A DNA stretch of 64,000 bases, taken from positions 39,952,401 to 40,016,400 of the forward strand of contig CM049317.1 in the NCBI GenBank assembly GCA_026874595.1, in the 5' to 3' direction. The position numbers and the translations under genes are program-made. Of this stretch, positions 46,535 through 57,441 are shown piece by piece; position 1 is the stretch's first letter, and each line of letters opens with the position of its first letter. The notes beneath the pieces are model-generated. The model saw only the letters and a program-made list of their open reading frames with translations, had not been told where the DNA came from and did not search any database. The stretch is from Sipunculus nudus. Taxonomy: Eukaryota > Annelida > Sipuncula > Golfingiida > Sipunculidae.

Positions 46535-47625
46535 AAGTGACCCATGGGTCATGACACTTAGCGGAATCTGACATAACATGTAATGCATTCATTGATTATT
46601 GATGTAACGATCTCAGTGAAAAATATTTGTCAAGGAACCTTGAAAAATGGGGCAGGCTTCCAGAGTGCTCAAAATCATGACTTTTACCCATAGTCCTTAG
46701 AAAATAGGTAATAGCAACCTCATTTAAGATTTCCAAGAACCAGGAACTCCTTAGAGGCTGAGTTAAAAGTTTTTAAGTCAAATCATGTTCTTTTACTTAG
46801 CTCACAGAATATAGGTCACAGTGACCTTATTTTGGATGTCCTACAAAACATTGCAATAACCTCTATTACATTAAGAAAGACATTTCTAGATCAACCAATT
46901 AAGATTTGTGACCTGTCTGGCTTTCTGGGTGCTCAAACTTAGGTTTTTTGCCTGCATTTCACAGAATATAAGTCACTGTGTCCTTATTTCAGGATTCAAG
47001 AAGACTGGCCAAGGACCTCCCTGGATGTTATATTAGAAGGTTCCTGGTCCACCAATAAAGTTTTGTGCCCTGCCTGATTGTCTTGGTGCTCATAATCATA
47101 TTTTTAGCCAGTCCCTTGCAGAATTTGGGTGGCGATGACCAAGTTTCATATTTCCAAGGAGATCTGGCTGGAACTCTTGCTGGATGTTGTGTCAGATGAT
47201 TCTACGCCTAATGGTTACAATTTGTGCCCTGTCTGACAGGGTGCTCAAAATCATGTTTTTGGGCATCAGCTTGCAGGATAGAGGTTGCCATGACCCAATT
47301 TCACATTTCCAAGGAGATTTTGACAAGGCTTTCCTGGATGTAATGTTAGAAGTTTCTAGCTCAAACAGGTACAAGTTGTGCCTTATCTGACAGCTAAAAT
47401 CATGTTTTAGTCAGTAACTTACAGAATATAGGTCAGGTTTATTATAGTTCCAGGTTTCCAAGAAAATGTGCCCAGAACTTCCCCTGATGTTGCATCAGAA
47501 GATTCTAGGTCTTATGGTTACAATTTAAGTCCATCTGACTTTCAGGGTGCTCAAATAATGTTTTTTTTTATATATATAGCTCGCAGAAGATAGGTCATGG
47601 TCACCTTATTTCATGTTTCCAAGGA
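46535..47625 (+). repeat. R1-type 5' end with about 156-bp tandem array
   Basis: AAGTGACCCATGGGTCATGA at 46535, then diverged units marked by GGTGCTCAAA/GGTGCTCATAA at about 46927, 47083, 47240 and 47546. The period (about 156 bp) is close to that of the 160-bp cores known in bivalve elements; sequence identity to them was not tested. Cut at 47626 by a LINE fragment. Confidence 0.55.
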
Positions 47626-47848
47626 CAAACATCTAGGAATCATCCTTAGCCATAATTGCAAGTGGCAAGAACACATAAACTACATTGCAGCAGAAGCAAT
47701 GAACAAACTTTTAATCTTAAGCAAATTAAAATATCTCCTAGATAGAACAACCTTACAAAATATATATTTTTCATTAATCAGACCTCTCTAAGAATATGGA
47801 AACATCTTATCGAGCAACTGTACCCAGGAACAAGACCAGACACTTGAA
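47626..47848 (+). pseudogene. CR1/Jockey-like LINE RT thumb fragment
   Basis: A frame reading KHLGIILSHNCKWQEHINYI, then LDRTTLQNIYFSLIRPL is typical of the region just after the RT catalytic core in CR1/Jockey-type LINEs. A stop follows at about 47792, after which EYGNILSSNC continues the family pattern in the same frame. About 220 bp only. An R5 element begins at 47849. The 54773-55445 fragment could be another part of the same family. Confidence 0.65.
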
Positions 47849-48179
47849 ACAAGGCCTACAGGCCTAATGCGACCCTGTGCAACGAGATTACACCAGGTAT
47901 AATGCTTCAATGCTGGACCATTACTTTTCAAGAACATGTGTAACATGTATATGAACAGAACAAGTACTAAACACTTAGAACAAGAAACAATTAAACAAAC
48001 ATCACTGCTGAAATTCTAGCATGGGTGCACACAACACAAAACCTAGAATACGGGTAGTCAACAAGCGACTACTTGTATCCGCAAAATAAGAGTGGGACGG
48101 GTGAAGTGAGGCATGGATTGAGTGGCATGGGTAAATAGTGTCAGGTGTGTTGCATAATAGCCTGGATGTCTGCAGCCGA

Positions 48180-49600
48180 AATGTGTATGTCAGTTGTGCA
48201 ACCTACCACAAAATCCAGAAAGCTGTCCAAGATGTGTAAACATGCAAAATTTTATGCAGACAAGTCAAACCACTACTGAGATATAAGTGATTTTAGCCCA
48301 CGGCAGACAAACAGACTGACGCTGTGCAAAAATGGAGGCAGGTGGCGCCACCACTTTTGTTTATGATTAAGAGATATGTGAGATCTATACACATGCAAAA
48401 TTTCAGGGGGATATGTCAAACCAGTCCTGAAATATAAGCCTGAATGTCTGCAGCGTATACATAAATGTAGGTGGCGCCACCTGCCACAAAATCGAGAAAG
48501 CTATCCAAGAGTTATAAACCTGCAAAATTTTAGGCAGATATGTCAAACCACTTCCGAGATATGAGTGATTTTATCCCACGGCAAACAGACAGACACTGTG
48601 CAAAAATGATTGCAGGTGGCGCCACCACTTTTCCGTATGATAAAGAGCTATGTGAGATCTATACACATGCAAAATTTTTGCCCAATCGGTCAAATGGTTC
48701 CAGAGATATGAGCTTGGATGTCTGCAGAGTAAATGTAAATGTAGGTGGCGCAACCTGTCATAAAATCGAGATGTCAAGGATGTAAAATACCTGCAAAATT
48801 TCAGGTGGAAAAGTCAAACCACTGCTGAGATATGAGTGATTTTAACCTAAGGCAGATGTACAGATGGATGCTGTGCATAAATGGTTGCAGGTGGCACCAC
48901 CAGTTTTGCCTATGATGAAGAGCTATGTGAGAACTATACACATGCAAAATTTTGGCCTTATCGGTCAAACTGTTCCCAAGATATGAGCTTGGATGTCTGC
49001 AGAGTAAATGTGAATGTAGGTGGCACCACCTGTCATAAAATCGAGAATCCTGTCCATGATGTATAAACCTGCAAAATTTCAGGTGGATAAGTCAAGCCAT
49101 TGGGGAGATATGAGCGATTTTATCCCAAGGCAGATGAACAGATGGATGCTGTGCATAAATGGTTGCAGGTGGCGCCACCAGTTTTGCCTATGATGAAGAG
49201 CTATGCGAGATCTATACACATGCAAAATTTTGGCCCAATCGGTCAAACTGTTCCTGAGATATGAGCTTAGATGTCTGCAGAGTAAATGTGAATGTAGGTG
49301 GCGCCACCTGTCATAAAATTAAGAAAGCTGTCCAGGATGTATAAACCTGCAAAATTTCAGGTGGATAAGTCAAACCACTGCTGAGATATGAGTAATATTA
49401 TCCGAAGGCAGATGAACAGATGGACGCTTTGCAAAAATGGTTGCAGGTGGCGCCACCATTTTTAGTGTATGTTATAAAGCTATCAAAGGGCTACATTTGT
49501 GCAAAATTTTTTTAGCCTGATCGGTCAAACGGTTCCCGGGATATGTGGGTTTATGTGTGGAAACAGACGCACAAATGGACGCTGGGCAGCAAGGAAAGGT
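48180..49600 (+). repeat. R6 dimeric tandem array, period about 277 bp
   Basis: Two box-bearing half-units alternate. Box positions are 48341, 48470, 48615, 48744 (variant), 48890 (variant), 49019 (variant), 49168, 49297 and 49446. Steps alternate 129 and about 145-150 bp. After each box, GCAAAATTTCAGG or GCAAAATTTTGGC recurs. Box sequence is better kept than the intervening DNA. Confidence 0.8.
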
Positions 49601-49734
49601 CAGAGGTCAACAAAAAACGAGGGTGCAGCAGTTCACATGTGACCTGATGATAAACCCAATTCGCTTAAAATGCAAACCAAGTTTTTTCAAACAGTTGAAA
49701 GATATAGTTCCAATAATCTGGGAATTCTGCACTA

Positions 49735-49800
49735 AACATTGTGTCTAGACGTCTAGACGCTGTGTCTAGACGTCTAGACACATTGTCTAGACACCCCCCT
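49735..49800 (+). repeat. Short palindromic cluster GTCTAGACGTCTAGAC
   Basis: TGTCTAGACGTCTAGACGCT is followed by GTGTCTAGACGTCTAGACAC and CATTGTCTAGACACC. GTCTAGACGTCTAGAC is itself palindromic, and repeats within 60 bp. No other copy in the window. Confidence 0.7.
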
Positions 49801-50612
49801 AGAGCCAGGTCAGTTGCCACGGTGATGTCTGGACCCCACCTGTTTGTACTGAGTGACCTCTTGACTTGGCTGCTGAAACTCAGTATGAAGTCAAATCTGT
49901 TTTCAAATACAGAAAGCCTGTTTCAATTGGCTACAATGCTTTTTTAAAACTGTATTTACCCAATCTATTCTTATAAAACTGGCAGAACCCTACCATAGAA
50001 TAATTCTTGTAAAGTTTAAACCAATCAGCTGAACAGTTTCATCATAAATCAGTGTATAAGCTAGAAGAGTTAAAAATTAAGTTTTCGCTTGTAAAAAACA
50101 CATCAATGTAGGTGGCGCCACCAATACCTCAAAATCAGATATGACATATGTGACAAACATTGGTATAAAATTTGGTCATTATAGCTCTAGCCGTTTCTGA
50201 GATTTTAATTTTAGTGTGCTTTTTTGGACAGATGACTAAGTACAACCTTCTGTAACTCGGCCAAAAATCTCCGAACTGGAACCATTCGAACAAACTTGAG
50301 AGAGATTGTTCCAGGGATCATATCTGTGAAATATTGGAAAATTTGGCTGGACAGTTTCAGAGAAGATTTTTAAAGGTTTTTAAGCTTATTCTCTATAAAA
50401 TCTAAATTAACACAGATACCCAATAATAAGTTCAAGGGCACCAAGTTTCACATGTGACGAATTCTTACACATAATTTGGAGCTGCTAACTCCGACAGTTT
50501 CTGACTTACAGCCATGGACTGCGGAAAGCCAGCCCTGGACGGTTGACGGCGGACGGCTGACGACTGATCAACGACGCTGCGCCATCGCATAAGCTCACAG
50601 GTTCGCTAAAAA

Positions 50613-51063
50613 CATTATATTCGCTTTTGAATACTTTCACATCACTGTCAAGACACTTATGACAATTATTAACATTATAGACATCATAATGAGAACTTGT
50701 CTTTAAGACCTGATTTTTTTATCAGATTTTAAAAATTTTATTTTTTTTTAAATTTGTATCAGAAAAAAAAAAGAAAATAATCTCTACTACAAAACTAATA
50801 CATGTGTTTAAAATAACCAAAGGATCAAAACAAACCAATATTTTATACAAGGAGCAAACTGGAGTTGGGAATGTTTAATTTCATTAACTGAAATAAAGTT
50901 ATCAGAAATATAAATTTTGATTATTTACCCAGTATCATGTAACAGCTGATACAGCCATGAGTCTGAATGTTATTATTCAAACATATTGACATCTTTAATG
51001 AGCATTTGAGTAATTTTTTTTTAATTTTTGACATATTTAATTTTTTTTAAATTTTGTAATAAA
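50613..51063. repeat. AT-rich module
   Basis: Similar to 16690-16990. No gene. Confidence 0.55.
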
Positions 51064-53551
51064 ACAAGGGACCCATGGGTCATGGCACTCAGCTGTTATA
51101 TATGATAAAAAAATATGATTTTGAAATGAGGAACATGCTGGTTTTGTGTGGTAATAAATATAAGCTGTATTATGAATTGTTGGTGTTTAGCTTATGTATG
51201 ATTTTGATGGTTTCTTTGGAGACAGGGAAGAGACTGATTTCTTTTTTTTTTATTAACAAATGGAGTGCTAATGTCATACAGATTTTGACTTAGCCATATA
51301 ACTGATAAGCAGCACATATAAGATAAGAGTTTAACTATTATTAAAATTTAATAACAAATATTGTGCCAAATATAATTTTTATTAAAAATAATAAGAGAAT
51401 CATATGATTTTTTTAAAGTAAAATATAACTGAAATGATTATTAAAATAATATTATAGAATATATTCATGAATGCATTCATGAATACATTTTGAAAGTATT
51501 TCCACAGGTATTCATATACTTTCATTTTTACCTGAATTCCATTCTTATGCAAGAAATTTTATAATGGAGTACATATTCATATTCATATTCAAATACATTT
51601 GCAAAGTATTCACACCATGTCTGGTATTTATTCAGTTTTAGCCAAACAATGATGTTGAGAATCCAAAATATAAACAAAGGACCCATGGGTCACGGCGCCC
51701 AGCTTAAGTTTGAAATTTTTGCAAATGCAAAATATGAAAAATATTCTATTGTAATGTTTTTCATTTATATAAGCATATGAGAAGCTAAGTGGAAAGGGGC
51801 CCTCCTACTTGGTTATAGTAAAGTTCTAAATATATGATTGGAAACTAATACTCTGACAAGACTGTCATGAAGAAAAACAGTAAAAGTTTTGAGATACTAT
51901 GATGCAAATGAAAAATTTACAGATGGACAGGCAAGTGGTCAGAATGGACTAATACCTTTATTTCACTTTCGAGGGAATAATGCATTTAAGTTTATATATA
52001 AGCCTATTTTTTGGCATATCCACTTTTTCCATTAATAGATTTTATCTGATTCATTTTTTTTATTTACAAGTTTTATAAATTTGTAATAAAAAAACTGAAT
52101 ATATAAGTTAAAATATTAGAATTCTAAGTTGCAATCATTATATATCCAGAGTGTAGCTCATATTGGGTCATATTATGCATATACATATATTTTATTATTT
52201 TTAAATCAAATGTTTAAACTGAATTTAAAAGAAAATAATGCCACAACATGACATCTACAAGATTATTCCTTGAATCCCTGTTAAAAGGTTTTGCACATTG
52301 GAGTTTTCAGTACATGCTTTATTTTATTCACCGAAATAAAATAAAAGATTCAGTAAATTTGATAAAATAAAAACATCTTTTCAAATAAAGTATACACACT
52401 GTTGGTTGAATGAGGGACAAACAATATCATTATGCTTATTACAATCTCAGCTATAAATTATTACTGGAATTAATAGTCAATTTCACACCTGGTGAAGTTT
52501 TACTCTTTTGAAGTAAAGCATTACTTATCTGATGAACATCCACACTTTCATAGCAATACATCACTTTGTGGACACAATTAAATGTGCACTTTAATCATTG
52601 TAACCCTGGTGGTACAATACAAAATCTAAAATGTAGCATAGCCAAGAATAAAATAAAATACAGAAAATTATAACATTCATCTAGTTTATGCACCAGCTGG
52701 GGGGGGGGGGGGGGGAGTGCAGGGCAGAGGGGAAGCCTGCTAGTAGTGGCCAAGCTGAGCCAAGGCAAGCTGCCTGGGGTGGGTTACATAATGCCAGTGA
52801 AGGCTGTACTACTAGGTGGGCTAGATGTTAACAACACTTGACATGGTGTATGAAAACTTGAATAAAAGCTACTCTTTTCAATCAATTCCTTTGAAATTTC
52901 AGATTTTAAAAGATTAAATCCTTATGTATATATGCTGTGAAAATTAAATCAACAGTGCTTACAGGGAAAAAATGTGCCATTGCCAAAGTTGGACAAAATT
53001 TAAGGTATTAATTTTTTATTTATGCTAATAACTTGAAAAATTTGCAAAATTCAGATCTAATTTATGGTAAACAATTGAATCTTGATTAAATAAAGTTATA
53101 TTCCTGAAAAAAAGTCTCCAGCTTCAGCAATTCTCATGTTAAGTGAGCAAATATATTTCCTGATTTTTAAAAAACTGCATTATATTTAGGCTTATAACTT
53201 CAAAACAATACCCAATACTGACCTTATTTTTGGTAAAATAAATGTATGGAAGAATATGAATACTAAATATGATCAAAAACAGAGCAGTGGTTTTGATATT
53301 AGGCAGCCTTAAAGTGTAACAATGGCTTTTTTCATGGAAAATGGAGGTTTTTCCTTAATATCTGGAAGGAATGAAGCCATAATGACCCAATTTTCGGTAT
53401 GGAAGGAGATTTTGGAAACATCTAATGGTATGCAGAATTTTGGATTCGTAGGTCCAACGGTTTTAAAACGTGCCCTGTTAACGGCCAGACGCACGACGGA
53501 CAAAGGACCACGACTATAGCTCAGATGACTTATAGTCAGCTGAGCTAAAAA
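51064..53551 (+). mobile_element. R1 long-type composite
   Basis: ACAAGGGACCCATGGGTCAT start; nested second R1 start at about 51675 (ACAAAGGACCCATGGGTC); module 52090-52630 shared with 22341-22858; G run of about 15 at 52701; 3' body with hairpin and GCTGAGCTAAAAA at 53551. Confidence 0.65.
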
Positions 53552-54772
53552 ACCCAACAAATTAAAACACCTGGAAAAGACCTGGAAATTTAGAATATTT
53601 AATATGATCAAAGCATCCTTGTCTATCATTAAATTGCTTCACATAATCCCTAATAGTAAACAATTTTATTTAATTATTTATTTTTCATTTTTATGATTGA
53701 AATTAAAAAATACCCAATGGAGACTGCATGGTGTCATTTGAAATATATTTTCAGCAATCCATGAAAGATCCATAAAACATCAGTAACTGCAAGGTCCCTG
53801 TTACTCATTAACCATAACATTCCTTTTCCGTTTATTTTTCTTAAAGTTGTTATTGTAAGCCAATATTTTTTTAAAATTATTGTTTATTGTTATGTTTTTG
53901 GCCAAACAATTACAAGAGGATGGGGGTTGAATAGCTATATCCAGCTGAGGCCACCCAAGAGCTGGCTTGCTGCAGTATATGCCTCTCTTCAAGCATGAAA
54001 GGTCAATATGGGGACATATAGAGGGGCTTCAGTACAACCTAGGTGTGACATGGTCTCATAAAAAATGTAATAAAAGCTACAGTCTTAAGTCAATTCCTTT
54101 CAAATTTCAGAATTTAGAAGCTGAAATCCTTACGTGTGCATGATATGAAAATTAAACCAACAGTACTTACAGGGAAAAAACCTGCCATGCCCAAATTTGG
54201 GCAAAATTTTAGGTACTGATTTCATATTTATGCGAATAACTATAAAATTTGAAAAATTCAGACCTAATTTTCTGTATACAATTGAATCTTGATTAAATAG
54301 AGTTGTATCCCTGAAAAGAAGTCTCTAGCTTCAGCCATTCTTATGTTAAGTGAGTTAATATATTTCCTGATTTTTTATGAGGTGCATTATGTTCCAGCCC
54401 ATAATTTCAATAAATTATGCAATACTGACGTAATTTTTGGTATGTACATAGAAAATGAATGGAAGAATATGCATATTGACTATGATTAAAATCAGATCAG
54501 TGGTTTTGATATTATGCAGTCTTATAGTGTAACAATGGTTTTTTTAATGGAAAATGGAGGTTTTTCCTTAATATCTCGGAGGAACAAAGTCCTAATGACC
54601 CAATTTTCGGTATGGTAGGAGATTTTGGGGACATCTGACTGTATGCCGAATTTCGGATTCGTAGGTCTAATGGTTTCAAAACATGCCAGTTTAATGGACG
54701 GGCGGATGGACAGCCGACGGACAAAGGACCACGACTATAGCTCAGATGACTTATGGTCAGCTGAGCTAAAAA
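53552..54772 (+). mobile_element. R1 copy lacking its 5' end
   Basis: Starts inside the AT-rich module similar to 17020 onward, directly after the previous end, and closes with a GGACGGGCGGATGGACAG tract, hairpin and GCTGAGCTAAAAA at 54772. Confidence 0.65.
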
Positions 54773-55445
54773 TCTGCTCTGAGAACTAAAACACCTAGGT
54801 ACTACAACTCAGGAACCAGAAAATCACAAATAATCCATGCACGCATTAGAATGAAATGTAGTGATCTAAATTATCACATGTACACAAGACATATTAGCGA
54901 CACCAAAAAATGTCAATGTGGCCACCCATCAGAAGATCCTAACCACTACCTACTGTAATGCCACCTCTATAACTCCACTATGAAAACATAGTAAAACCTA
55001 GTAATACCCCATTAAAAGTTCTACTTTTTGGCGACCCAAAAATATATGACAAATCAAACAAGGAAATATTCCAATCGACAGTACACTTTATTGAAAACTC
55101 AAACAGATTCTAACACAAAATGATTTGACGTTCTTGACAAACTCATCCCACACCCACCAAAACTCTCTCTCTCCTCTCAACTGGCACCTTACACTTTCCA
55201 AATCACAACTAAAAACATAGTCATTATGCTATCCACATCTTCCATGATACTTCAGTCATCAATATGTTACCATCACACCCCTCCTGCCATGCATCAGAAA
55301 ATTATCACTTTAGAATTCAGGAGCGAGCTTCATAAGCTTTAAGTAGCTTGTGCTCAATCTATTGATACACGTTTATATTTATATATGTGCTTAGGTAGAA
55401 TACCACATGAATGTACTTACTATGTATTGTGTCAATAAATCATTC
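54773..55445 (+). pseudogene. CR1/Jockey-like LINE C-terminus and 3' UTR
   Basis: The frame from 54777 reads SALRTKTPRYYNSGTRKSQI, then IHARIRMKCSDLNYHMYTRH, CQCGHPSEDPNHYLL, the CxC...HxxxC knuckle typical of these LINEs, with internal stops from about 54957. The 3' UTR ends at about 55445 with GTCAATAAATCATTC. It abuts the R1 3' end. Strongly decayed. It lies antisense to CCT5. Confidence 0.65.
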
Positions 55446-56129
55446 AAAATAAGCTCACAGGTTAGATAACAAGGGGCAAGGATCTTGAACAGTACCTGCT
55501 AAATGCTGGAAACATATGGCATAAGGTGATGTTTATAATATCCCTAGACCTCTTCATGAGCCCATTTTAAAAGGACAAATACATGCAAAGTGTGCAGAAT
55601 TGTAAGTAAAACAATCAACTTGCTTCATAGTTATCCATAACCCTGCATAACTTGCATGCAATGTAAAGGAATATAAATTGCATGAATCTGAACAAAATAC
55701 CCAGGGCCGCCATTTCTTAGCCTTGCTTACCTGCTGTACCATGGTCTCAAACTTCTCCCGCTCATATTCACGAAGCTTCTTATAGTCTTCTACAGAGGTT
55801 ACATCCAACTTGTGTTTTGTCTTAGGTTTTGGAGGTTCAAAGGGGCATGTAAGGATTGCCATCCTGGCATCTTTAACTTGCTGCAAAGAAAAACAAACAT
55901 TTCAATGCCTCTACAAAACCTATTACCTCCCATTCTAAACTAGATGGACTTGCATTTGCATATGCCATGGACCTCATCTAGTGCAACTCTAAGGAAAACT
56001 TCATAGGAAGTTGCAATAAGGAGCAAGTCTTACTTTCACTGTAATGTGACACTGAGCAAAAAGGTGACATAAAAAAGGACCTGTGGGTCATGGCGTTTGG
56101 CTGGAATTGATTATAATAATATTTTTATA
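55446..56129. other. Flanks of a CCT5 exon
   Basis: 55446-55730 and 55881-56129 show no recognised repeat apart from decayed phrases such as GACCTGTGGGTCATGGCG near 56080, an old R1 start. Probably the least altered intron sequence in the window. Confidence 0.4.
55731..55880 (-). CDS. CCT5: CCT5 internal exon (first of five seen): start of apical domain
   Basis: This exon encodes 50 residues, starting [12 protein letters not shown] and ending EKFETMVQQ. It contains the CCT-epsilon signature [20 protein letters not shown], nearly identical to animal CCT5. In the family this is where the chain enters the apical substrate-binding domain; the Lys/Glu-rich [15 protein letters not shown] stretch leads into the helical protrusion that forms the built-in lid. 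CCT5 is one of eight paralogous subunits of cytosolic TRiC/CCT, which folds actin, tubulin and many WD-repeat proteins using ATP. Boundaries follow a tttgcag acceptor and a CAG|GTAAGC donor, and both junctions are phase 0. The upstream exons, including the start codon and the GDGTT ATP motif, are not in the window. The next exon downstream is at 46294-46413, across a 9.3 kb intron full of R1 and LINE sequence. Confidence 0.96.
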
Positions 56130-56645
56130 ACTAGGGACCCATGGGTCTCGGCGCTCAGCTGGATTTTTTAAAAGAAATTTTTCAGAATGACAGTCCTGTG
56201 ACCTTAACCAATGACCTTGTGACCAAAATATCTTAGAACTTGATATCCTTGAACCTGCAGCATTTTGATAATTGTAACAATCTTTTAAAAAGTGACCTTG
56301 ACCTCTAATCAGGTAACCTCAAAATCAACAGATTTCCTCACTTTGGGCAAGTAAGCCATGTGTGAAAGATGGAAATTTTGGGATAAAAAGATCAGTGCAT
56401 CCACAAACTAATATGTGAATGGATCGGCCCTGTGATCTTGACCTTTGACCCTTTAACCCCAAAATTGAATAGAATCTTCCCCTATTAGCAGGTTAGCAAT
56501 ATCTTGAAGATGGAAGGTTTCTGATGAAAAGTTAGGCTTGAAATGCAAATACATTCTTTTTAAAGAAATGGGTCCTGTGACCTTGACCTTTGGACCCCAA
56601 AACTGACATGGTTCTTACTTTAGTGGTAATCCATATATAAGTCAA
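56130..56645 (+). mobile_element. R1 element 5' part
   Basis: ACTAGGGACCCATGGGTCTC at 56130, closely similar to 4630 onward, with TGTGACCTTGACC-type blocks. Interrupted by the SINE at about 56646. Confidence 0.6.
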
Positions 56646-57008
56646 GTTCTGCTTCTGTGGCTCTGGGGTAGAGTGCAGGACTCAAAGCAGGGGGATCAAG
56701 AGTTCGAATCTCAGCCAAGACAGTGAGATTTTTCACAGTCGGCCCCCACCCAGGGTGAGTGTTCTGCAGCCTTAATGGGGAGACTGTGCCCATCAGTCAT
56801 GTTTCACTCACAAACGAGTGCGCCTTCCGGGGGTTCCTCGGTGTTATGACCCAGTCATGGGGATGACACCCCCAGGGCTGGCAGGAGTGGTATACCGAAC
56901 CTGGCTGACGCCAGGAAAAATTGGATATAAGCCCCCGTCACGTGGTCCGAAACCAGACTGGAACTCTGCAGATGTACATATACTTAGTTAAGCAAAGCAT
57001 TAAAAAAA
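56646..57008 (+). mobile_element. tRNA-derived SINE
   Basis: Polymerase III promoter-like boxes are visible: an A-box-like TGGCTCTGGGGTAGAGTGC at 56657-56675 and a B-box-like AGTTCGAATCT at 56701-56711. A GC-rich body of about 250 bp follows, then a short A run at 57003. The spacing is that of a tRNA head. The body has a conserved-domain feel (GGGATGACACCCCCAGGGCT) like molluscan SINEs, but the family cannot be named without a database. It is the only copy seen in the window. Confidence 0.75.
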
Positions 57009-57441
57009 TGGAGGTGGTTTCCTCCACCAAAAAATTTATTAAGCTCTCTCCATACTGGCATGTCAGCTGTATGCACAAGATGGAAAGTTTGGGATGAAAA
57101 GCTTGGCTTAAAATGCAGCCATAATCTTTTTCAAATAAGTGAGTCCTGTGACATTGACCTTAGACCTTGTGACCCAAAAATCATATAGGTTCTTGCTTAA
57201 GTGGTGGGCCATATGCAAGTCAAGTTTGAAATCCATGTGTCAATCCAACATGGAGTTATCATCTAGAAAAAAATTTGTGTGGATGGACAGGTGGACAGAC
57301 AATCAGACAGACAGCTAGACAGACTGACAGGGTGATTTCTATAGGGCATCCACTTTTGATCAATAAGCAAACCAGATTTTATGACACTAGATGTAATCAC
57401 TGCTGAGAATACTGACATGATTGTTGTCATTTAAGAGTAAA
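57009..57441 (+). repeat. GACCTTGACC-type repeat continuing after the SINE
   Basis: TGTGACATTGACCTTAGACC and CAAGTCAAGTTTGAAATCC resemble R2/R1 core units; ends with a GACAGACAGCTAGACAG tract. No gene. Confidence 0.5.

Larger units (their letters stand above)
47849..50612 (+). mobile_element. R5 element spanning an R6 copy
   Basis: Begins ACAAGGCCTACAGGCCTAAT and ends CATAAGCTCACAGGTTCGCT plus AAAAA at 50612. R6 starts at about 48045 (CTAGAATACGGG, with GTAGTC-AACAAGC-GACTAC as a weaker hairpin) and occupies the middle to about 49620. R5 body resumes by 50040 with the GGTGGCGCCACC box at 50111. The R6 3' boundary is not clear. Confidence 0.65.

Noticed and set aside
56657..56720. A functional tRNA gene
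   Set aside because: Box-like motifs are present but no cloverleaf can be folded convincingly and a long non-tRNA body follows; a SINE explains it better.
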